A stretch of 25,766 nt of DNA from CAZVAN01 sp964625245 (GTDB lineage Bacteria; Patescibacteriota; Saccharimonadia; Saccharimonadales; UBA10212). Below are positions 21,655-25,766 of this stretch, piece after piece. The stretch's first letter is position 1; each line of letters begins with the position of its first letter. The DNA lies in NCBI GenBank assembly GCA_964625245.1, contig CAZVAN010000015.1, forward strand, positions 1-25,766, given 5' to 3'. A program made the translations under genes and the position numbers. The notes beneath the pieces were generated by a model that was not told the origin of the DNA, did no database searches, and saw only the letters and a program-made list of their open reading frames with translations.

Positions 21655-22050
21655 CTATTCGAAAGCTAATTCTTGGGCCAAGCGAGCCAGTTCTGAGTGG
21701 TCAGTTTCGTTATGGTTGGATTTTATGTGAAATTCCTCGGGGTCGTTAAAGGGAATGAGGTGGACGTGGGCGTGCGGTACAGCTGTACCTTCCACCTTAA
21801 CGCCGATCCTGTTAGTCTTTAGCACCTTTCTCAGTTGTAGGGCTACCTTCTTGGTGGTAGCCATCACGGCTTGATAATCCATATCTGGCAAATCCCAGAG
21901 GTGATCCACCTGTTTTTTAGGTATAACCAGTACATGCCCTCGGACAATCGGGAAAATATCGAGAAATGCCAACGTCAGCTCGTCCTCATAAATCTTATGA
22001 GCCGGGATATCACCCTTAATAATTCGGGTAAAAAGCGTGTCTTCGTTCAT
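21655..22050 (-). CDS. HIT (histidine triad) family nucleotide-binding protein
   Basis: A 131-residue HINT-like hydrolase that probably cleaves AMP-linked nucleotides or lysyl-AMP-type substrates in the cytoplasm. The N-terminus TLFTRIIKGDIPAHKIYEDE is the family start, and DIFPIVRGHVLVIPKKQV follows. The triad is HAHVHLIP, with His93, His95 and His97. Its ATG overlaps the stop of the upstream 57-residue gene in an ATGA arrangement, so translation is probably coupled. No strong Shine-Dalgarno site is present. It is followed after 84 bp by the HTH-HAD gene on the same strand. Confidence 0.95.
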   Translation of the reverse strand: MNEDTLFTRIIKGDIPAHKIYEDELTLAFLDIFPIVRGHVLVIPKKQVDHLWDLPDMDYQAVMATTKKVALQLRKVLKTNRIGVKVEGTAVPHAHVHLIPFNDPEEFHIKSNHNETDHSELARLAQELAFE

Positions 22051-22220
22051 TTAATAATCATCCCTAGGATCAAGAAGACAATTATGAAAACAATGAAGCC
22101 TAGAATCGACACACCGATTAAGGATTGTTTAGTGTTGTTGCCAGAATATTTCTGCATTTTTGTGTAGCCCCATGTGCCGACACCAATTGTGAAAAGTAGA
22201 CTAATCCAAAACTTGCTCAT
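22047..22220 (-). CDS. 57-residue membrane protein overlapping the HIT gene
   Basis: A short gene. It encodes MSKFWISLLFTIGVGTWGYT, then a polar loop KMQKYSGNNTKQS, then LIGVSILGFIVFIIVFLILG and MIIK. Two membrane segments are visible, at about 4-19 and 34-56. Its TGA stop overlaps the HIT ATG by four bases (ATGA). TAAAAT (22229-22234, minus) lies 8 nt before the ATG, so it would be a leaderless first gene of a two-gene unit. Function unknown. The clean hydrophobic pattern and tight overlap support reality. Confidence 0.72.
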   Translation of the reverse strand: MSKFWISLLFTIGVGTWGYTKMQKYSGNNTKQSLIGVSILGFIVFIIVFLILGMIIK

Positions 22221-22275
22221 TAATCTTTATTTTAGCAGAGTTCATCTGAAAATAAGTTATAATTACCTCTGTTGC

Positions 22276-22366
<91 letters not shown>

Positions 22367-22405
22367 GTTCGGACTAAGGTCGTTAGTTTTTTAGGAACTT
22401 TCAGT

Positions 22406-22411
22406 TATCAT
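22406..22411 (+). promoter_or_regulatory. -10 element of the 22419 gene (leaderless type)
   Basis: TATCAT with a 7-nt TAAGCTT spacer to the ATG, the same spacer as at the DDAH-like gene. No Shine-Dalgarno site is present. Confidence 0.5.
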
Positions 22412-22418
22412 TAAGCTT

Positions 22419-23528
22419 ATGAATATTGTGCGGCGAGGGCTTCTTATAATAATAGCGCCACTATTTTCATTGCTTTTATTTGCTACGGCTTTTGACTGGG
22501 GAGTAGTGAAAACGGTGGGGCAGCCATCTTCCGTAAAGCAAATTGTTTCTGAAAGCGGAATCTATGAATCTCTGATACCGAGCTTGCTAACTAAGGTGGG
22601 GTCGGTGAATACCAGCGTTGGCAACCTGTCAGCTACTAATCCAACGGTTTCTGCAGCAGCAAATCAAGCTTTCTCGGCTAAGTATATCCAGACTAACGCC
22701 GAGACGGCTATTGATAGTGTTTACGCTTGGCTGGAAGGTAAAACAGCCCAACCTACTTTCAGCCTGAATCTATCAAGCGCTAAGACCAATTTTGCTGACA
22801 GCTTGGCCACGCAGTTTCAGCAAAAAGCAGCTGCCTTGCCAATATGCAGCACTCCTTATACCGCTTCATCCTTTGATATTTCCAATGCCACGTGTTTGCC
22901 TCCCGGCGTAAGTGCCGTCTCAGTTGGCCAATCCATCAAGAACGACGTAAGCGGGGGTAAGGATTTCATAAAAGATACTACTTTTTCTGCCAACAACTTT
23001 AAGAGTGATAATTCTAACCAGTCAATATTTCAGGACAAGTTAAAAAATCTGCCAACGCAGTACCAACGAGCCAAGAAAACACCGGTTATTTTGGCGCTTC
23101 TTAGTTTGGTGGCAGCAGTGGCAATATTCTTTTTGAGCCCCAACCGCCTGAAGGGCTTAAGGCGCGTAGGCATGACGCTCCTCGCGGTTGGGCTATTTAT
23201 GCTGTTATTCTCCTGGGGGCTCAATAAGGCGGTAACTACAAAAGCTGTCCCCAATATAAAAATTAAGGATAATGCAGTACTAACCGCCAAAATTCAGACT
23301 CTAGTGACCGATATTACGCAGCGAATTGATAAAAATTACTGGGTATTTGGAGGTGTTTACTCCGTTCTAGGCGTAGCCGCAATCGGTACGCCAATGCTTA
23401 TGCGCCGACGAGCGCCGGGGACCGCCCACGAATCACAGCCACCTCCTGAGCAGACAGCAGCTGAAACGCAGGAACCTAAGGACTCAGCTCCTCCTCCAAA
23501 ACCAAAACGACCCATCAAGATTCAGTGA
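22419..23528 (+). CDS. Four-TM envelope protein of unknown function
   Basis: A 369-residue protein that I do not recognise. A basic start and membrane segment at 7-25 (signal-anchor-like) come first. A long extracytoplasmic domain follows (about 27-218), rich in Ser, Asn and Thr, with a cysteine pair at 143 and 159 that could form a disulfide. Membrane segments follow at about 221-240, 249-268 and 308-328, then a cytoplasmic Pro/Lys-rich tail (331-369). A single -10 next to the ATG suggests independent, leaderless expression. Its TGA stop opens an 8-bp inverted repeat. The layout suggests a surface protein; no enzymatic motif is visible. Confidence 0.8.
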   Translation: MNIVRRGLLIIIAPLFSLLLFATAFDWGVVKTVGQPSSVKQIVSESGIYESLIPSLLTKVGSVNTSVGNLSATNPTVSAAANQAFSAKYIQTNAETAIDSVYAWLEGKTAQPTFSLNLSSAKTNFADSLATQFQQKAAALPICSTPYTASSFDISNATCLPPGVSAVSVGQSIKNDVSGGKDFIKDTTFSANNFKSDNSNQSIFQDKLKNLPTQYQRAKKTPVILALLSLVAAVAIFFLSPNRLKGLRRVGMTLLAVGLFMLLFSWGLNKAVTTKAVPNIKIKDNAVLTAKIQTLVTDITQRIDKNYWVFGGVYSVLGVAAIGTPMLMRRRAPGTAHESQPPPEQTAAETQEPKDSAPPPKPKRPIKIQ

Positions 23529-23589
23529 TTAAGCTCGGCTGACGCAAACTAACCTATGAACCTTATGTTTTGCCAGAGACAGAGCTTAA
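23529..23589. repeat. Inverted repeat after the four-TM gene
   Basis: TTAAGCTC (23529-23536) and GAGCTTAA (23582-23589) are perfect complements 45 bp apart, directly after the stop codon. It might be a weak terminator or a regulator site for the downstream mscL promoter. The region 23590-23616 shows only promoter-like AT-rich sequence. Confidence 0.35.
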
Positions 23590-23616
23590 CTTATACTTGC
23601 TGTAGTAAACAGAAGG

Positions 23617-23622
23617 TATAAA
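23617..23622 (+). promoter_or_regulatory. -10 element of mscL (leaderless type)
   Basis: TATAAA with a 6-nt spacer (TCTCAA) to the ATG at 23629. No Shine-Dalgarno site fits between. Confidence 0.5.
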
Positions 23623-23628
23623 TCTCAA

Positions 23629-24045
23629 ATGTTTAATGAATTTAAGAAGTTCATATTACGCGGCAACGTTGTAGATTTGGCGGTTGGCGTGGTTGTGGGC
23701 GCCGCTTTTAATAGCGTCATTCAGTCCTTTGTTAAGGATATAATTACACCAATCATATCCGTTTTTGGCGGGTCACAACGGTTTGCCGAGTCACATTTTA
23801 CAATTCGAAGCGTACAGTTCATGTACGGCGATTTTATAGATGCTTTAATCTCATTCCTGATAGTCGCAGCGGTAGTGTTCTTTTTTGTGGTTCAGCCAAT
23901 TAATAAACTGTCCGAGGTAGCCCTGCGCGATAAAGGTACTCTGGAGGCTGCGACAATAAAGTGCCCGTTTTGTTTGAGCGAAATTCCCAAAAAAGCCACC
24001 CGCTGCAAATTCTGCACCTCTAAACTCGAAGCTAAAGATATCTAA
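23629..24045 (+). CDS. mscL: Large-conductance mechanosensitive channel MscL with zinc-ribbon tail
   Basis: A homo-oligomeric membrane channel that opens under membrane tension to release solutes on hypo-osmotic shock. The N-terminus FKKFILRGNVVDLAVGVVVGAAF with the first membrane helix (about 14-42) is the family hallmark. The second helix is FIDALISFLIVAAVVFFFVV (about 69-88). After it, the usual charged bundle is replaced by a zinc ribbon, CPFC (112-115) and CKFC (126-129), making 138 residues in total. This tail could stabilise the oligomer or gate it by redox or metal. The final 4 bp overlap the convergent ybjQ-like gene. Confidence 0.95.
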   Translation: MFNEFKKFILRGNVVDLAVGVVVGAAFNSVIQSFVKDIITPIISVFGGSQRFAESHFTIRSVQFMYGDFIDALISFLIVAAVVFFFVVQPINKLSEVALRDKGTLEAATIKCPFCLSEIPKKATRCKFCTSKLEAKDI

Positions 24046-24380
24046 GATTTATTCGGAGTAATTTTGACGGCTGTACCATAGGCAGCAACTTCATTCATGA
24101 CGCCGCCTATATCGCCGCTATCAAAGCGCATGGCCAGTACAGCGTTTGCGCCTTTGGCTGCAGCAGCTTCACGCAGACGTGACAAGGCCTGCTCACGACT
24201 ATCAGACAATAGGGTAGTATAGCCTTTAACTTCTCCCCCAAAAATAGTTCGCAGGCTAGCCCCAAAGTTGCTGAAAAGGTTGCGACTACGAACAATCAGT
24301 CCAAAAACCTCGCCATATACTTCGGTAATCTTGTGGCCCGGGACGTCGTTAGTTGTAACTACCAGGATCTTTTTATCCAT
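24042..24380 (-). CDS. YbjQ/UPF0145-family protein
   Basis: A 112-residue protein of the YbjQ (UPF0145) family. It forms a compact, oligomeric fold of unknown function. The start ILVVTTNDVPGHKITEVYGEVFGLIV, the middle REAAAAKGANAVLAMRFDSG and the end VAAYGTAVKI follow the family pattern (G-x-V-x-G and GANAV). The ATG directly abuts the stop of the DUF1761 gene (TAAATG), with GGAG a few nt upstream inside it, so the pair is probably co-translated. The end overlaps mscL by 4 bp. Confidence 0.9.
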   Translation of the reverse strand: MDKKILVVTTNDVPGHKITEVYGEVFGLIVRSRNLFSNFGASLRTIFGGEVKGYTTLLSDSREQALSRLREAAAAKGANAVLAMRFDSGDIGGVMNEVAAYGTAVKITPNKS

Positions 24381-24785
24381 TTAGCTCCAAACCGTTAATA
24401 GCCAGCCGTTGATCAGTAAGACTACCAGGTAGTAACCGGTATTGATCTGCCAAAGCTTCCAGGGACGGCCACCAAAAAGAACATCGCCAAGAGCACTGAC
24501 GGCCACAAATCCAGCCCACAAAACTAAGCCCAGTAGCAAACCATCACCCATAGTAGTAGCACCAACATCGCGCACTATGTTAGCTAGGGCAAAGGATTGG
24601 ACCAAAGCTGCAACAAGCATCACCGCATAGCCAGTGTTACCGCCAGCCATGTCCTCCATTTTGCGCCCTGCGAGTTTTGACCACTGTTTACCAAAACCAC
24701 TCTTTGAATACCAAGCAGACCCTAGAGCCATGTAGACAACTGCTGCAACAACTACCGCCCACCAATTTACGTCGAAACTTAACAC
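24381..24785 (-). CDS. DUF1761-family membrane protein
   Basis: A 134-residue integral membrane protein. The N-terminal block NWWAVVVAAVVYMALGSAWYSKSGFGKQW is the DUF1761 hallmark. Three further hydrophobic segments are visible (about 52-70, 82-101 and 111-132). Function is unknown in this family. The start is GTG at 24785, placed 9 nt after AGGAGG. Promoter elements lie upstream (TTGTTA and TATATA). It is followed without a gap by the ybjQ-like gene, suggesting a two-gene unit. Confidence 0.85.
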   Translation of the reverse strand: MLSFDVNWWAVVVAAVVYMALGSAWYSKSGFGKQWSKLAGRKMEDMAGGNTGYAVMLVAALVQSFALANIVRDVGATTMGDGLLLGLVLWAGFVAVSALGDVLFGGRPWKLWQINTGYYLVVLLINGWLLTVWS

Positions 24786-24813
24786 TTTACGCGCCCTCCT
24801 GATTTAATACTTT

Positions 24814-24843
24814 TATATAACTCCTAAAGCCTAAAAATAACAA
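24814..24843 (-). promoter_or_regulatory. Promoter of the DUF1761-ybjQ unit
   Basis: On the minus strand, TTGTTA (24838-24843) and TATATA (24814-24819) with an 18-bp spacer. A small imperfect stem (AAAGC-CTC/GAG-GCTTT, 24849-24869) lies just upstream. Confidence 0.5.
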
Positions 24844-24960
24844 TAGAAAAAGCCCTCTTTGAGAGCTTTGTATTCTCGCGGTACGGCACGATATACAAGG
24901 TTAGAACCAGTCTGGCACTTACAAGTAGGAGATGATATTGTGCTAACGAGGATTAAAATA

Positions 24961-25641
24961 ATGGACCACGAAGCGCAGGAAAAGCAAGAAAAGCAAACCA
25001 TTGCAACTAGCCGTTCATCCAAAAGGATATTCCTGCTCCTCTTTGTGCTCCTGTTGGTAATTGGGCTATCTGGGTACAGTGCGTATTACTGGCAGCATAA
25101 AAAAGTTACAAGACTGACTACTAATTTATCGGATGCTAATAAACAAATTGATTACCTGAAAGCCCAACAAGTTGGGTCGAGTAAGCAAATTGACCATCTC
25201 GCTTCTGAGAATAACAAACTTACCAGCGAGCTCAGTGACCAGAAGACTAACAATGCGCCAACCATTGATACCTCTACTGAAACAGCTCCGACACTGCCAA
25301 AACTCAGCATTACCGTTACGGGCGCACAGAAGTATACCCCTAGTTCCAACCCTAACGAAAAGGATATCGTCGTAAACGTCACGATAACTAATCCTTCGAG
25401 CAGTACTATTAATCTGCCGGTTAGTAGCTTCATACTCTATGATCCAGTTAAGGACTCATCCCCAGATTTTGCTACGCATGCCGGCGAGACCTTACCGGAT
25501 GGGACTGTCGTGTTAAATGATGTAACGCTTAGTCCGGGTCAAACCATTAAAGGTGGATTGTTATTCAGTGTATTCAACGCAAATTACAACAATTATACGA
25601 TGACCTATGATACGCAATCGTACGCGGTGAGTGTGAACTAG
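24961..25641 (+). CDS. Membrane-anchored DUF4352-like Ig-fold protein
   Basis: Probably a surface protein with a cytoplasmic start of about 20 residues, a membrane helix (FLLLFVLLLVIGLSGYSAYY), and a coiled coil (KVTRLTTNLSDANKQIDYLKAQQ and on). After a Thr/Ser-rich linker a strand-rich domain follows (LSITVTGAQKY, KDIVVNVTITNPSSSTINLPVSSFILYD, LSPGQTIKGGLLFSV) with the pattern of the DUF4352/Ig-like fold. An upstream ATG at 24859 would add an unlikely N-terminus. The ATG at 24961 is 7-9 nt from GAGG and is followed by a normal membrane-anchor layout, so it is used here (226 residues). Function unknown. Confidence 0.82.
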   Translation: MDHEAQEKQEKQTIATSRSSKRIFLLLFVLLLVIGLSGYSAYYWQHKKVTRLTTNLSDANKQIDYLKAQQVGSSKQIDHLASENNKLTSELSDQKTNNAPTIDTSTETAPTLPKLSITVTGAQKYTPSSNPNEKDIVVNVTITNPSSSTINLPVSSFILYDPVKDSSPDFATHAGETLPDGTVVLNDVTLSPGQTIKGGLLFSVFNANYNNYTMTYDTQSYAVSVN

Positions 25642-25685
25642 TAGCTAGAAAAGTACTGAATTTGGAGTTGGATAATGCTCTTGCT

Positions 25686-25762
25686 TGGTACACCCGGCAG
25701 GATTTGAACCTACGACCTTTGGCTCCGCAAGCCAACGCTCTATCCAGCTGAGCTACGGGTGC
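25686..25762 (-). tRNA. tRNA-Arg(GCG)
   Basis: A 77-nt cloverleaf on the minus strand. GCACCCG pairs with CGGGTGT (G1-U72), with discriminator A and an encoded CCA. The anticodon stem TTGGC/GCCAA holds the loop TTGCGGA with T33 followed by GCG, which reads arginine codons CGC and CGU. D-loop A20 is as expected for arginine identity. Most bacteria use ACG (modified to ICG) here. Confidence 0.93.
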
Positions 25763-25766
25763 TTAT

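Noticed and set aside
24859..24960. 34-residue N-terminal extension of the DUF4352-like gene
   Set aside because: It would place a non-hydrophobic unlikely peptide before the membrane-anchor start, and the ribosome-binding-like GAGG lies within it.

Overview
The window looks like chromosome from a host-associated or environmental member of the Candidate Phyla Radiation. Candidatus Saccharibacteria (TM7) is the best fit (inferred, roughly 0.65). The clues are compact single-copy housekeeping genes with tiny gaps, a monoderm-style envelope gene set, a Saccharibacteria-like Pro-rich protein, a cell-wall-sorting-like tail (LANSGPG), a short MurE that lacks most of its N-terminal domain, and TGA used as an ordinary stop. 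No IS element, integrase, CRISPR array, rRNA or prophage structural gene was seen.

Layout. 1-4600: a redox and stress group, with msrB (cut by the window edge) behind argS, an ArsR-type regulator with an FMN reductase, a convergent quinone-reductase-like flavoprotein, a small membrane protein and an NTF2/SnoaL-like protein. 4778-4868: tRNA-Ser(GGA). 4875-6406: two overlapping unknown genes. 6600-8683: a MacB/FtsX-type ABC exporter pair. 8687-9715: bifunctional phosphoglucose/phosphomannose isomerase. 9795-10610: two unknown envelope-type proteins. 10611-10888: a structured non-coding stretch. 10889-12805: groEL and groES under a CIRCE operator. 12938-14160: a foreign-looking GC-rich cassette of two small unknown genes, each with its own promoter, Shine-Dalgarno site and strong hairpins. 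14197-15451: a DDAH/amidinotransferase-family enzyme and an unknown protein. 15536-17933: murE and tsaD diverging from one 8-bp palindromic -10 element. 18151-22220: valS, an HTH-HAD fusion, a HIT protein and a 57-residue membrane protein overlapping it. 22276-22365: tRNA-Ser(CGA). 22419-25641: a four-TM protein, mscL with a zinc ribbon, ybjQ-like, DUF1761 and DUF4352-like genes. 25686-25762: tRNA-Arg(GCG).

Two expression styles are visible. At about a dozen genes (argS, arsR, the ABC ATPase, the DDAH-like gene, murE, tsaD, valS, mscL and others) a TATAAT-like -10 hexamer sits only 6-8 nt before the start codon and no Shine-Dalgarno sequence fits between them, which points to leaderless mRNAs. 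Downstream operon genes, groES/groEL and the GC-rich cassette genes instead carry clear AGGAGG-like sites.

The most unusual items are the GC-rich two-gene cassette, the symmetric murE/tsaD promoter, the recurrent leaderless architecture, the folded region downstream of groEL, the tRNA-Arg with a GCG anticodon, and the HIGF form of the ValS HIGH motif.
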